A stretch of 64,000 nt of DNA from Sclerodactyla briareus (GCA_026419785.1 JAODTK010003976.1:1-64000), one strand, 5' to 3'. Shown: positions 1-11,865, counted from the first letter of the stretch. Program-made: numbers and translations. The notes: generated from the letters alone by a model not told the origin.

Positions 1-404
1 TTGTTGGAACACATCATTGAGATACTAGTCCGGCATCAAGATATATTCACGCTCCATATTGCCACAGCACTCGTATATACATCTTCCCATACTGCAATTC
101 TGTTAGGGGGGTAGGGATAGATCAACATCTCGGCCGGTGGGTGGCGGCAGGGGGAGGAAATGCAACCAACATTGCCGCATTGAAGTTAAATGTAGCAGGT
201 GATTCCAAGATGTTTTGTCCAAAGACTGATAAATGTAACTGATTCGATGTTTGAGCAAAAATCACAATCAAGTGTTCAAAATGTTGCGCGAAATCTTCTA
301 ATATGGTGAGCCCCCAACCGCCCCATCGGCTAGAAATGCTTAGTGATTATTAGACTGATCTGGGCATTCTGCGAAAGTGTTGCGTTTACATGTTTTTTTT
401 TATC

Positions 405-700
405 ACTGTGGACCTTCGACCTTCGACCTTCGAGATAGCATTCTGGACTCTGACCTTCGACCTAAACTCCAAACAATAGGAATCACGTGCTAAATTTGAG
501 AAGCTCACGTACAAAGTATGAGCTTGAATCATCAGGTTGGGTCGAGTTATCCGGTTTATTCATAATCAAAATTCCAGCTCAGGACTAGTACATCCTGAAC
601 TTTAACCTCTGTTACGTCAGATGATCTTTGATCTTACCCAAAACAATTGTGGGTTATCGTGTTCACAAGCCGAAATTGAGGTCAAAGTATGGAACCTCGG
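405..700 (+). repeat. Dispersed 'GACCT' repeat, plus-strand copy
   Basis: It begins with tandem CCTTCGA units (407-433), then has CAAACAATAGG, AGTATGAGCTTGAATCATC and GGTTGGGTCGAGTTATC, and later AAAACAATTGTGGG and GTTCACAAGCCGAAATTG. The same word order recurs in the tandem array at 37.4-38.6 kb and, inverted, at 25.2 and 27.9 kb. Confidence 0.75.
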
Positions 701-3700
701 GCGACCGCGGCAAGTCAGATATGCTCAGCAACCTTCGAGGAATCACTGCGCTTTTTAGTTTTCTGCAATTTCTGGTTCTCGATACCTACCTAATCTGGTA
801 GCTAAAACACTTAAGCCGGATGAAAATGAGACAGGAAAATGATTTCCACTTTTCCCCATTAATTAAATAATTTCGGTCCTAAACACATCGTCATTTGGTA
901 GAGAGAATGTTATGATTTTAGGCTGTATAGCCTTCTCGAGTCTTGTTCAATATGTTACATACGCGCATCCCTTGGGGAATTTTTTTTATAGTTGTTCAGA
1001 ATTAGCGACACTTCTGTATGAGGGGGGTATAGGGCAACATTCAAAAGTCCGAACTGTATTGTAGGCCGATTTACCCCCACATGCAGTATTATTGACATGA
1101 TAGACCTATGCTCAGTGATACATTTGTTTTTTCTGCGATCTGCAAAACTAGTCAACACTTTTTTTTCCCGATCATTCTCCACAATCGACAAGGAATAGGT
1201 CGAACCACTGAACATAAATCAGAGGTGGCGCCATGTGAGCATGCACCCCCCCCCCCCATCACTCCGAATTGATACACAGTAACAATTGTCACTGCGACTT
1301 GGCCTGGGAGCGTTCTTTCCCTGCATCCTTCATCCAAGCATTCAGAATACTACGGCTTCCTAACACCAGGAAATCATTGATCATCTCTTATCGGTATTTC
1401 AATTAGCTTCTTAGGTCGAAACCCCCACCACCACCCAGGACATCCGCTCCCCTTATCCGGCCAGGTGGGAGCACTATTGTGCTTCCATCATGGCACCATC
1501 CCCAGATTCCAAAATCATTCCAATAACTTGACACTTTGAAGCCATTACCATCAGCTTTCGTCCTATGATTGGATGACCAATCTCATATCATGTACTGTAG
1601 AAGTCAGGCCTCACTGTATGTCAAGGTGAAGTTCTTGTCGAACTGTGATAAAACAAATGCACGAATGAGAATTCAGAGGTCTAGGCCAGGATTCTTATTG
1701 TGGACCATTTTCACAGATACAGAACAGTTCAAATCTTTTGAGCTTTATGGGACATGGAAACTGCATTCTGCAAAATTAAGGTGGTCATTATTCAATACCA
1801 ACAGCTAGCAAATACCCCCTGAGAAAACAATGCACTATGGAGTTATGCCTAGAACTGCCGTAGGCCTGAAACGCTGTTAAATTCGTTAAAATACTCTATT
1901 GATTGACAAAAACATCACTACTTCATGACAAAGTAGCCAATAAAGCCTCCCAGATACTGTAATAAGTGTATTGAGTAAAATTCTCATTCAGGGACTGTGC
2001 AGTCATTGTCAGATCAACTTTCGCGAAACTGGTCCCAATGTCATAACGGTCTAACTCTAACCCATCTGAAAAATCGGAACAAATCATGTTCACGCGTCCA
2101 TAATGAGAATTGATCTACTGCAGGAAGTAGCATAAATTAATTACCAATTACTGCCGCTAAATTAGTAATTGCAATGAAAACAAAAAAAATTACCCCCCCC
2201 CAAACCAAACTATTCACCTATAACCAGCCAATCTCTTATTCACAGTATCAGTGCCTGCTGGAGAGTGGTAGCGTTGTAACGGGTTCCTATTATTATAAGC
2301 CCGGGTTCTTTTGCATTCATACTTTTTTTTTTATCACGTTCAGGGTTCATTATATTAGAGATGATGAAAATTGGCGGAATAGGCCTGACAATACGGCTTT
2401 GAAAATCGTGGAAGCCACAGAATCAAGTTTGAACAGACACTTTACAATTACTTGGAGGCATTTTTTTCTGCGCCCTTGCCAATGTCTCAGTATTACCCAA
2501 TAAACGCGTATGTACTGCGAAACAACGACAAACGTGATCAAAATGGGAGAACTAATGAAAATACAATGCGATGAAATTTTGTGTGATTGTCATACAGACA
2601 AATCAGGAAAACAATGAAACGACAACGAAAACTTCAGTATTTGAACTTAATTTTAACAAGTACCTAAGTGTACGCACTGCAGTTGAATGAAATGATGAAA
2701 GTGCGCCCAGTTTTCCAGAGAGCAGACGTTCCAACAATTTCCGGGTTTTCCCGGGTGGCGGGCCAGGGTCATGGACCTATGCGCTAGCTTTTCTTACCAC
2801 CGTGTTGAGACAGGAATCTGAGAGAAGGGAGGAAATACGGCAGTTCGGTGGCTGTGTAACAAACCGGTGGCGTTCTGGATTGTATCTCTCGGTTGCATAC
2901 TCTACCAGACTGGGAGAGAAACAGTTAAAATACTCTCGATTACAGCCAGGCAGAATTTCACTGACAACCCCTGACGAACATCAAACGACCTCAACAATCG
3001 CGGACAATATACGGTAGCCCTTGTTGAGCCCTCCCAATGATGTTATCACGTAATGCACCCGTCTGTGTCTGTTAAGAAGAGGCGTAGCATTATTCCACTA
3101 GAGGTAGCCATACTTGCGAATTAAATAATTTGATTAGTGTGGGACTAAGGATGCTAATAATGTGGGGATGAATTTGTGAATCCATAAATCCTGAACTCAG
3201 TCGCCAGCTACCCAAGCTAATCATTCCCGAACGCCAGATAATTTCGTATTGGCTCGACCAAACGAAGTTTTTAGTACTGGAACTGGTAGAATATTCACAG
3301 CGCAGTGGAAGGAGTCAGAAGAAAATAATGCACCACGTTTAATCTTGCCTACGTGGTTGATATGTTCCGTTCATTACTAACGTATGCCTAAATCATAACT
3401 AACTAGCCAAGAGTGTACTCGTTCACACTTCAAATGCACCAAATGTCGTGTGTAAAAGTCACTCGAATGAATTTCTCTTTCCAGCTATGCATTACTATAA
3501 TAATACATGCAATGCCAACAACATGCATGCTATTCGTTTGAATGGTTTGAACAATGCAATGTTAAACACTGTCATTTGTAATGAAAAGTAGCAGTGGTAA
3601 GCAAATGTGTACTTATCTACGGGGGCACTGGTATTAGGTACCTTCTTATCATATGGCTTCTGTGACTCTGCGGTATATTTTCGCAATATTTGATATTGAA

Positions 3701-3835
3701 ATGGAAAGTAAAAACAATTCCGTAGTTTCTGAACTTTCGATCCCGATTTATAGCGCGAAACAATGGCGCGAGGCTGCTATCTATAGTCGAATAAAGTGTC
3801 ATTGCCATAGTGCTTGTTTCGGTTTTGGTGTCAGT
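701..3835. other. No gene or element recognised
   Basis: Only short open frames with no family signature. The stretch contains a C-run at 1243-1257 and small T-runs. I see no splice-flanked coding segment that I can support, including no signal-peptide exon for the receptor. Confidence 0.5.
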
Positions 3836-4193
3836 GGCAAATGGTAGAGTGGTATCAGTGTCACTTTACAACCAAGATATTCCGGGTCGAATTCCAGCAG
3901 TTACCGGACGGTTTTCCCTAGGTTGGATGGTCTTGGTCTTCATTTCATGATTCCGCTGTGATGCAGTGGCTTTTCTGGGGTTAGTGGAGTTTGTTACGTG
4001 ATGTTTGTTCCGTTTGTGAGCAGTCGACTCGAAACATTCCGCTCCTCATAGTCCAGAAAGTGTAGGTCATAGAGCATGAAGTGAGGGGACGTAACAGGGC
4101 GGCGGTCCCGGGAGCAGGTTGGGATTGGTTTACACCCCTGCCTCGTTATCAACCTGAGCCCTAGTCGAGAAGAGAAGGCGAGTATCGCCGGTG
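3836..4193 (+). mobile_element. tRNA-derived SINE, family A copy 1
   Basis: The tRNA-like head has an A-box-like GGTAGAGTGGTATCAGTGTC and a degenerate B-box GGGTCGAATTCC. The body contains GATTCCGCTGTGATGCAGTGG and a central CGGTCCCGGGAGCAGG. The tail is CTAGTCGAGAAGAGAAGG then CGAGTATCGCCGGT. It aligns along its length with 13105-13482 and in part with two other copies. Confidence 0.75.
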
Positions 4194-5387
4194 CTCATCC
4201 ACGATCAATGGACAGGGTTCCTAGTAATATTGTTGGCTTCCTGAACCGTAGGAATAGAATGAAAATCGGCAATCTATTTTGCGATTTTTCTTGTGTGTGG
4301 AAATGTGGTCGAGCGTTCCACTGAACAGAAAAATTGGATTACGCTAACCCTAATTCCCAATTTATTTTCTAATCCCTAGGTAGTACATAATGAATTGTTA
4401 TTTCAATACAATAGGTGCAGTCAAGCAGAAAGAAAAGGAAAAGGAAAATCCCCTGTTTGGGCATAATGATGATGATGACTTGATTAGATTATAAATCCCA
4501 GATCTGTTGGAGTGTCGTTCAATTTGCTACCTACCATACCTCTATCCGGTCTATGCACATTTGTAACAATTCAAACCTGCTGACAAATGAAGTTCGTCTG
4601 GGGCGTTGTATTATATCAATAACATGACTCTCCGCGTAGTGACCCAAGTTGAATTCCTCACGGAGACACACATTGATTCGAAATGTCAACAAGGAGTGAT
4701 TTTTCCTAGTTGTGTCATCATTTCATGAAGTATTGATATTGAAACAATATTGTATTTTCATTCCAGAATCATGACGTGACCATCTTAGAAGCGTGCCTCT
4801 TGGAGTAACTGTATGTAGCAATCCGTCCTCTTTGGTGAAGGGGGTTTTGTTCTTCGTGCCGCTGACATGGATCACTTCAGTTGGGTAGCGTTAAAGAGGC
4901 GATTATCGTACCGAACACCCGGCTGGAGTGGACAATATCGTTTGTAGGACGTCACAATGGGAAAACCGCCCCCCCCATGGTATTACAAAAAAGATCCTGG
5001 TATTGACTTATCGTAGTAACCATTGAGGCGGTGTTTAGTCGTGAAGTAATGCGAACTTCGCATTCTCGCCAGTTACTAATGGAATGCCACTTTAAGAATC
5101 ATAATTGAAGATGTTTACAAACCTTTTTTATCACTGTCATGATAATTCTTTATTTTTATTATTATATTTCTCCCCAACCCCACTCTATCAAGTGAGAAGA
5201 GAGTTACCATTCCTCATCGCCTATGCGGAACACATACTGCAATGGTAAAAGGTTCCAGTCTCTATTAGGCTTACCTGAAATAAAACCCCTGGGTCGAGAG
5301 TACAGTTTTAGGTCACCCTGGCAAGTGGGCTGTGGTCGTGTGTTAGCTTGTTTTCACGACGCATATTGAATTTCTGTTGACAGAATA
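4194..5387. other. No gene or element recognised
   Basis: AT-rich unique-looking DNA with a short GATGATGATG run near 4467 and no supportable coding segment. Confidence 0.45.
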
Positions 5388-5403
5388 TTAATAATAATAA
5401 TAA

Positions 5404-5458
<55 letters not shown>

Positions 5459-5490
5459 TAATAATAATAATATAATAATAATAATACTGT
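5388..5490. repeat. (AAT)n microsatellite
   Basis: About 100 bases of AAT repeats with a few interruptions. Confidence 0.95.
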
Positions 5491-5862
5491 ACTTACTGGT
5501 TACCTGTAGGTACAGAACCGTGTTTAAAATATCTGTCCTTGTACACAAAGGTTCACCAGGAAACGCTCCATCCTACCTGAGGAAAAAGATTTCCCTGCCC
5601 CACGCGAACACTAAGGTCAACTTCTGCAAATTTGCTCCGACTCTCTAGGTACTAGGTGTAGACGGAGATGGGCAAAAGGCGGTGTACGAAATACTGTGGG
5701 CCCTACGTTTGGAATTCTCCTCCGCTAGAAACTCGCGGATTTGAGGACCTCTCCAGAATTAAATCCAGTGTTTATTTCAACCTGGCTTTCAGTGTATATC
5801 TGTAGGTGTTTGTTCAGCGCAATTGAGTTTTTTATACTTCTGCGCTTCATAATTTTTCCAAT

Positions 5863-5875
5863 AATAATAATAATA

Positions 5876-5937
<62 letters not shown>
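5863..5937. repeat. (AAT)n microsatellite
   Basis: A second, purer AAT array of about 75 bases, 370 bases downstream of the first and 200 bases upstream of the first Ig exon. Confidence 0.95.
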
Positions 5938-5938
<1 letters not shown>

Positions 5939-6134
5939 TCAAATTAATGATATAAAAGTGACGATGTCACTTGGCGAACTGACTGACACGTATAGCATAG
6001 GGATCAGTCGGTAAGATACTTGATATAATTGTGGCCCAGTACCGAAGAGGGTACAGGCCGAACACCATCGTTCTTCAGGTCCCTGTCACAGGAATTAATT
6101 GACTACTGTTCTTGTTTTCCGATACGACTGCCAG

Positions 6135-6538
6135 GGCAAATGACTGTCAGTCCCGCAGTATGGAGTTTGGGAGCGAAGGTACTATACAATGTGTCTTTCC
6201 GACAGACTTCTACAGCGTGGCTTGGTACAACAAGTCGGACACATCTGGGCCCATTCTCTTGTACAAGGATATGCAGCCTAGTGGGAGGGGGGTGTTTTGG
6301 GGGCGGGTGGGGGGTTTGTTTTTTTTCTTGGGAGGGGGGGGGGGGGGTGGCCTCTTTTTGGGGGATTTTGTTTTCTTTTTGGGGGGCGGGTTCGAAGCTG
6401 GGGAGTATGACGTCCAAACTGGTGCGCTCGCTAATCATCAGGGATGTTACCCTAGATCACGAAATTACCTTCAACGTAGTCATGTTTCTGACGGATTCAT
6501 CGGAGCCATAAGCATTAACACCGATATAATCGTCATTC
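6135..6538 (+). CDS. Ig V-type domain exon (first Ig domain of receptor)
   Basis: An extracellular immunoglobulin-like domain. The exon starts after CAG at 6132-6134 and ends before a GTGAGT donor at 6539. The B-strand reads GTIQC (Cys codon 6190-6192) and the C-strand VAWYN (Trp codon 6223-6225), followed by a C' strand ILLYKD. After an unusual G/T tract (about 6284-6388) the frame resumes as FEAGEYDVQ, then slips by one base to SLIIRDVTLDHEITFNVV and slips back to SINTDIIVI before the donor. The usual D-x-G-x-Y-x-C F-strand signature is replaced by DHEITFNVV, so the second canonical cysteine is absent; a cysteine near the start (NDCQS) could be an alternative partner. The motif set resembles sea cucumber Ig proteins from memory. 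Function (ligand, partner) is unknown. Confidence 0.75.
6284..6388. repeat. G/T-only low-complexity tract inside the Ig V exon
   Basis: About 105 bases made almost entirely of G-runs and T-runs interrupt the first Ig V domain between the C' strand and the FEAGEY segment. The length appears to be a multiple of three, so the frame used before the tract is the same after it. A normal V domain would have only two or three residues here. The G-runs could form G-quadruplexes or be an assembly or consensus artefact. Confidence 0.8.
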
Positions 6539-7630
6539 GTGAGTATTATTCGTCATTATTGTACTCAACTGTGTAAAGCGCGATGAAGAGCAAATCTTCT
6601 ATGAACCATGCTTTATACACTAACACTGTGGAATGCCACTGAATTTATTGTTACATTACAGTTACCGTTCAACACGAGAGGCTGAAAGTGAAGTAGTTGG
6701 CATATTGTCGAAGCGTGTTAATGACTCATGATCAATTTCTATCCAGGTACACATTACCTATTCTGTGTATAAGATGACAGAAGTATTCTGTTCTGCACCA
6801 TTGTTGCACGCATACGACATGAATTCACTGGTAGTGTTATGTGCACCATTACGTGGTAGTTGTGATTGATAGGAATTCATTGCAGCCTCTCCAAGAAACA
6901 CGTGGTCAAAGTAGTCGCAACCACTCTGCATATCAAGACTTACCATTGGAAGAAACTTCTAGCTTGACGAGAGAGAGGCTGTGTGAGAAATTCGTATTCC
7001 GATAAGACAGGAGCAAAAAATGCTATGCCGCCCATTACAATGAGTATTACACCATTAGTCCATGGTCATGTGTCTATTGCCATGGATTCAGTGTTAGTAC
7101 CCTGGTCAACACGACAGTTGTTCGGATGGGCGAAGCTTCCATGCTATACAGACATGGTAAGCCAAGATAATATGCATTAGACTAAGAGGACAAGTATTTT
7201 ACGACTCAGCTATTATCTCTGTGAAAACCTTGTGAAAAACTCGTAACACGTTGTGTTGTCTGACTGTGTGGTAACTGCTTGGTCCGACTCGCCAACAGGA
7301 GACCTATCGTCTAAAACAGTGTCCATGACTCTTGGTAAACCCCGTGCGCTTAGAAATTAGGCACAATAATTTAGGATTTTAACGTATTCCTAAAGTGATG
7401 GCAAAATGGTGTTCAATTCCCAACCATTGTTTTTGAAGTGTAAGCACGATTCCAGGTCTGTTCATACAGTCATACCGGGGACAATGGAAACTGACCACGG
7501 AATAGGGAACCCACTCAGTGATCCAGTCAAGCCAGAATATTATATTCGAAGAGCCTGGAACACCTTCCACTCCTTATCCAGATATATGATAATATTATAA
7601 CTATCACAACTACCCTTTTCTTCCTCGCAG

Positions 7631-8295
7631 AGAGAGACCAACAATCGAAGCGCCTGTCATCAAGGGACCCAGTGGAGATGGCTACATTCAATTCCAGGAA
7701 CTTCCGCGACCGACAACCTCACGTGCGTCATTAGAGACACTAGACCAGTCATAACACTAGCCTGGGAGCGGCAGTCTCCAGAGGCAACCACAACGTGTCT
7801 TATGATTATTCTGTCACGAACAGAACAGGGTTCTATTCTCATCGCTATTTAGCGGATGGCCTTGCCGATGGTTTGACTCTGAAGTTACTCAGCTGCAGGG
7901 CGGATGACACCTTGGGCTTATCAGAAGAACGGAAATCTTCCATCCCTATTCAAAAACGCCGAGATGACCTCCTGACTACTAACGGAAGATAGTGTAAGAG
8001 GATCTCAAAATCTGCTCCAGTGAAGTGGCTTTGTTCAGAGGTGATAAACAGTTGCTCGTGTGGAAGAAACAGAACTCCACTGGTCACTCAGGACCCCTGG
8101 CCTACAGCGGTTTTCAGGGACTATAATTTCGAAGGAGTTCTTGTGGGACGCACTCAGGAGTAGTAACCTTGCGAACCGCGACGGTGCCCTGGTCATTGAC
8201 TCGTGGAGGTCGCACGGGGGGAAGGTGTCTACGGTTGTATCTACAGCGAGGGGAAATCTAGAGGATACCACCCTCGTCGATTTGAGAGTTTACTA
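7631..8295 (+). CDS. Exon with tandem Ig C-type and Ig V-type domains
   Basis: The acceptor is the pyrimidine-rich stretch ending CGCAG at 7630 and the donor is GTGAGA at 8296. The exon opens ERPTIEAPVIKG, a typical inter-domain linker. The C-type domain has NLTCVIRDTRP (Cys 7724-7726), ITLAWE (Trp 7763-7765) and LKLLSCRADD (second Cys 7894-7896). With no intron between, a V-type domain follows: LKICSSEVALF (Cys 8013-8015), QLLVWKKQN (Trp 8061-8063), GALVIDS, and an intact F-strand VYGCIYSEG (Cys 8236-8238), ending TTLVDLRVY. At least four single-base frame changes are needed across the exon. Both domains keep their disulphide cysteines, unlike the first V domain. It is extracellular and follows the preceding V exon after a 1.1-kb intron. 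Confidence 0.75.
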
Positions 8296-9104
8296 GTGAG
8301 ATAGGCCCACTCATGACCCCAATATATCAGGTGAACATCGTGCTAGCAACTGAAGGATGAATTTAGGCCCGGTAACATTACAACGATATCGTATAGAACT
8401 TCACATGATTTTTCTATTAGAGGCTCATGATGTGTTAGCACTTTAGTATCATAGCGTAGCACCCGCTAATGGGTTGAAGGTCCTTATCCCATTTGGAAAA
8501 CTTTACATTTTCTCAGGTTCCATATCGCTAGAGGGAGCTCGATTATCGTCCATGTTAATCGTTATCGATATGACAGTCACTCAAAACAAAACTGATAAAA
8601 CCCAAAGGCAAACTACAACAAAAATTTGGTGTTTGTTGTGTCAGGAATTTATTGCCCAACCTGTTCCCAATCTCCCAATTCTCTCTTGGAGTGGGGGGCG
8701 GGTCGGGGGGGGGGCTCGAAAGAATTTCGCTAACGTAGAGCATTCCGAGACGTCTCAATGATTAAGCTAACTAATGGTACACGATTCTAATGTTTCCAGT
8801 TATTCCCTATTTGAGTTGTGGATACTGGCTATAACTCGCCTCACTTTTTTTGGCACCGGTGATAAGATATTGACGGAAGCAGGCAAGCTGCTTGCATACC
8901 CTACAATTTATTAGGTTCTCCATAACGTCCTCATCCTACAGTCGTGAGGTAGTATATTTAATATTCAGTTTTCCCCCCTAATTGACTGAAAGAGTAGCAT
9001 TCACATGTCGATCCTAAATACCACGTCGACCTATTGTATGTAGAATTAGTGTGTTAAAAGTGAATTATAACCGGTTATAATTCTGAGACTAAACACCGGC
9101 TGAC

Positions 9105-9260
9105 CAAATAATTAAGGAAGAGCGCGCAACACGCAATGCCTGCGTTCAGATTACGCGCAAACAAAAAGTCGAACGCGCGCAGAAATTTGCACGCGGTTTA
9201 GCTGTCGCAAAACACGATTACGCGATGTACAAGTTGCAAGCGCGAGTGTAGCTTGCACGG
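9105..9260. other. Short CGCG-rich island in intron
   Basis: Repeated GCGCGC, TACGCG and GCACGCGG words stand out from CpG-poor surroundings. A similar but shorter cluster (TTTGCGCGC repeats) lies near 60115-60150. It may be a transposon end or an unmethylated patch. Confidence 0.4.
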
Positions 9261-9354
9261 TTTATCGCAAACACTCCTGAAAAGTTTTGCTGCCAATTTT
9301 AGGGACTATTATCACACTTTTTGTATGAGCAGCAATATGAAAAGGGATGGGGTA

Positions 9355-9533
9355 TTTTATGAATGGGAATAATGAACAGATACTCGGGCCTTTGTTAGAA
9401 TTGAAACCGTTTGACGTCATAATAGTCGAAAACCCTCGGCTGCGCCTTGGGCTTTGCCTCCTATTATGACGGCATCCCGGTTTCAATTCTGCAACAAAGG
9501 CCCTAGTATCTGTGCATTTATTCCCGATATGAA
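9355..9533. mobile_element. Foldback (palindromic) element
   Basis: The left arm (9355-9425) and right arm (9461-9533) are reverse complements over about 65-70 bases with a few mismatches. They share GGGAATAA, ACAGATACT, GGGCCTTTGTT, GAATTGAAACC and GTCATAATAG. The loop of about 35 bases (CCCTCGGCTGCGCC and following) is itself partly self-complementary. No transposase is present. It resembles a foldback or MITE-type insertion in the intron between Ig exons. Confidence 0.85.
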
Positions 9534-9655
9534 AAACAAAACCACCAAATGGCCAGTATCGGTCCGTCGATTTGTTCACAGGAGGTAAAGTCTGTATTAG
9601 TTATGGGTAACCATACGGAACATTAACTGTCTTCCCCTCCGGACCATACGTACCT

Positions 9656-9982
9656 AGCCGGATTAGCTCAGTGAGTAGAGCTTAGGGATGTGATCGAAAG
9701 GTGGGAGTTGGCAAGGCGCTGTCATACCGCTTGCCACGTCCTACCAGGCGTTATTGGGAACCTCTGAGAGGTTACTCGTAATCACAAGTGCGCTATTAAC
9801 GATAGCCATGTGATGAAAATAGTTCCCGGGGGACATGTGTGGAGGGGAAACCACCGGCGGTTGCAAGGAGTGTATAGCTCGAGATGTGCACTATGGTGCG
9901 GGCCGAACGAGTCCCATTGACCGGAGGGTAATGGCCTTCAGCGCTTTAAGACCGTATTACTGTAATAAAGCGCTTCATAAGA
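9656..9982 (+). mobile_element. tRNA-derived SINE, family B
   Basis: The head GATTAGCTCAGTGAGTAGAG is a good tRNA A-box; the B-box is degenerate. After a GC-balanced body, the 3' end has AGCGCTTTA (from 9938) facing TAATAAAGCGCT (ends 9973), a hairpin-like AATAAAGCGC tail used by several animal SINEs that borrow LINE machinery. It shares no body with family A. Confidence 0.6.
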
Positions 9983-10431
9983 ACAGTATATTATTAAGAT
10001 ATTAGCCCAGCTATGCAACGAAATACTGGATTGACGGTGGTATGTAGATTGCTGGAGATGAATATTGAGTCATGTTTTTCGCACTTAGTTCGCTATGTCT
10101 GCGTAGGTTGCTGCATGGAGCGATGTTAAACGTACAAATGCGATCGCCTGTCGTTTCGGTGTTACTCGCACGTGGACTTTTTCTCTTGAATAGTACGGCA
10201 ATTGTCTGCCATCGCCTCTCTAGTTAATATTATAGCTCGGGGTACGAACGACTGGACCACACGACCGCGCAGCGCCATCTCGAACTGCTCTATTTTCCAC
10301 AACGAACCGTCCACGGAAGTCGTCAGACGCGGCAGACAGCCGTGAATTATGATGGCACCACCCCATTCCCGCCCTCAAATAACCCTAGGCATTGTTTTTC
10401 TTGCTTCCGTTGATCCACCCTCCCACCCGCG

Positions 10432-10731
10432 TGCTGGTGTAACAACCCTGACCAATACTGCACGTTAGAGGTGTGCCAAGCGGGAAACGGGAAACTCACC
10501 TGTACAATCAAAGGGATTCGCCCAGCGGTCGAAATCCAGTGGGCGGTATTCGATGAGAATCAGGCGGAGGCGATCACTTTCACAAACCAAGAGACTAGGA
10601 TAATAGAATACGGCGATAAAAACGATATCATCCTCTCTCCGATACGAGGTCAACTCCGAGATATCTTGGAACAGAATTACCCTCAAATGTATAGCTTCGG
10701 GACCTCATGCTGAAAGAAATTTGAATTTGGT
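10432..10731 (+). CDS. Ig C-type domain exon
   Basis: A second C-type Ig domain of the same style as the one at 7.6 kb. The frame reads CNNPDQYCTLEV, then GKLTCTIKGIRPAVEIQW (Cys 10501-10503, Trp 10540-10542) and AITFTNQETRI. A one-base shift near 10640 leads to YEVNSEISWNRITLKCIAS, giving the partner Cys at 10688-10690, and then GPHAE. The domain is complete apart from the slip. The splice acceptor is not clear (no good AG just upstream) and the donor after about 10731 is also unresolved, so both ends are approximate. The repeating V-C-V-C pattern suggests duplication of a two-domain module. Confidence 0.7.
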
Positions 10732-11644
10732 AGTCAGTGTTTTAAAATTTGAGATTCTGTTCACCAAAGGTAGGTGCTGGGGATTCGGAACTGCCCTCGT
10801 TCTCTCTCCAAAGATTAACAGCAATTGTTCACCTCTAGACCGATTGTTTAATCTCGTTGTTCGAGTAACTTAACATAGGTGATGATTACAATGGTGTTTC
10901 CATAGATGCGTTACCTGAATTGACTGCAAATTAAGGTAGTAACCTCCGGAAGTAGTCTATCCTTATTCAATATTTTGAAATCTACACTGACAACTACCAA
11001 TCAAAAGAGGTTTTTCGAGTTGGGACAGCAGGGGTCCTGAATATGCGATAAAAATTGAAGACTCGCTGGACCAATTTCCAAGGGGGTGAAATAAATTATA
11101 TATTTTCATATTTACAATGAATGAACGTTGCAATGTCTCATGATTAAATTCAAATTCTCCTGAACCGGAGACAATTTTATTCCCCGAATAGGAGACTCTC
11201 CCGGACAACAATTGGTTGGGCCCTTACATAACTTCTATCATACGCCAGTTGTTCCCACTGCGTTCGGCGTGTTCTTTTCAGCGAAGCTTTCGCAAAACTT
11301 CGGGGAAAATGATAGTTAGTTTGGTGAAGTGACATGGCAGATATGGCGTTTTAGTGGTTTACTGAGATGTGGTATTTGATAGATTTCAAACAATCAGTCA
11401 CTATATGAGTAATCGGAATCGAACACCAAAAGTTGCCTCGGTTGAGTGTTCCATAATGTTCTTGACGTTTTCAGTGATATTTCTCGAACAACGAAGCCTC
11501 ACGTAAGAATCTCATGATTCATCGAATTGGAATGAAAATCATCTAATCTGGTTAGAGGATATTCCAAGGGTGGTATATTCTCACAGTCAATGTCTCGCTT
11601 GATTCACTGATACAACAACGTGCTATATGTGACGAATAGACTGG

Positions 11645-11865
11645 TTCATGTTCGTTGTTAGGTCTTGAGTTCTTCTTCCGGCCGCGGTTAGTACGATATT
11701 ATGCTGCCACTTGAACGCAGTGTCTGGTCTATCTCTTACAAGCGCTCTTTCTCTGAGCTAAACGTTTCGCTTCCTACAGGCTCAACGCTGCCCATACTCT
11801 GATGTTGTCATACCACTGTTTTTGACGCCGACCCTTTCTTCCCTTCGGACCTTCCCTCCATAGTT
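11645..11865 (-). mobile_element. LINE 3' end, minus strand (GRRRQKxWYDNIR-type ORF2 tail)
   Basis: On the minus strand, frames give PKGRKGRRQKQWYDNIRVW, then LSL, EAKRLAQRK, and RDRPDTAFKWQHNIV with TAAGRRTQD. The block 'GR-RQKK-WYDNI-EW...EAKRLAQDR..WR.LV' is characteristic of the C-terminal end of RTE/L2-related non-LTR retrotransposons. Only the tail is present, with indels, and no reverse-transcriptase core is seen upstream. Confidence 0.7.

Noticed and set aside
5354-5548. Poly-isoleucine ORF on the minus strand
   Set aside because: It is a translation of the AAT microsatellite.
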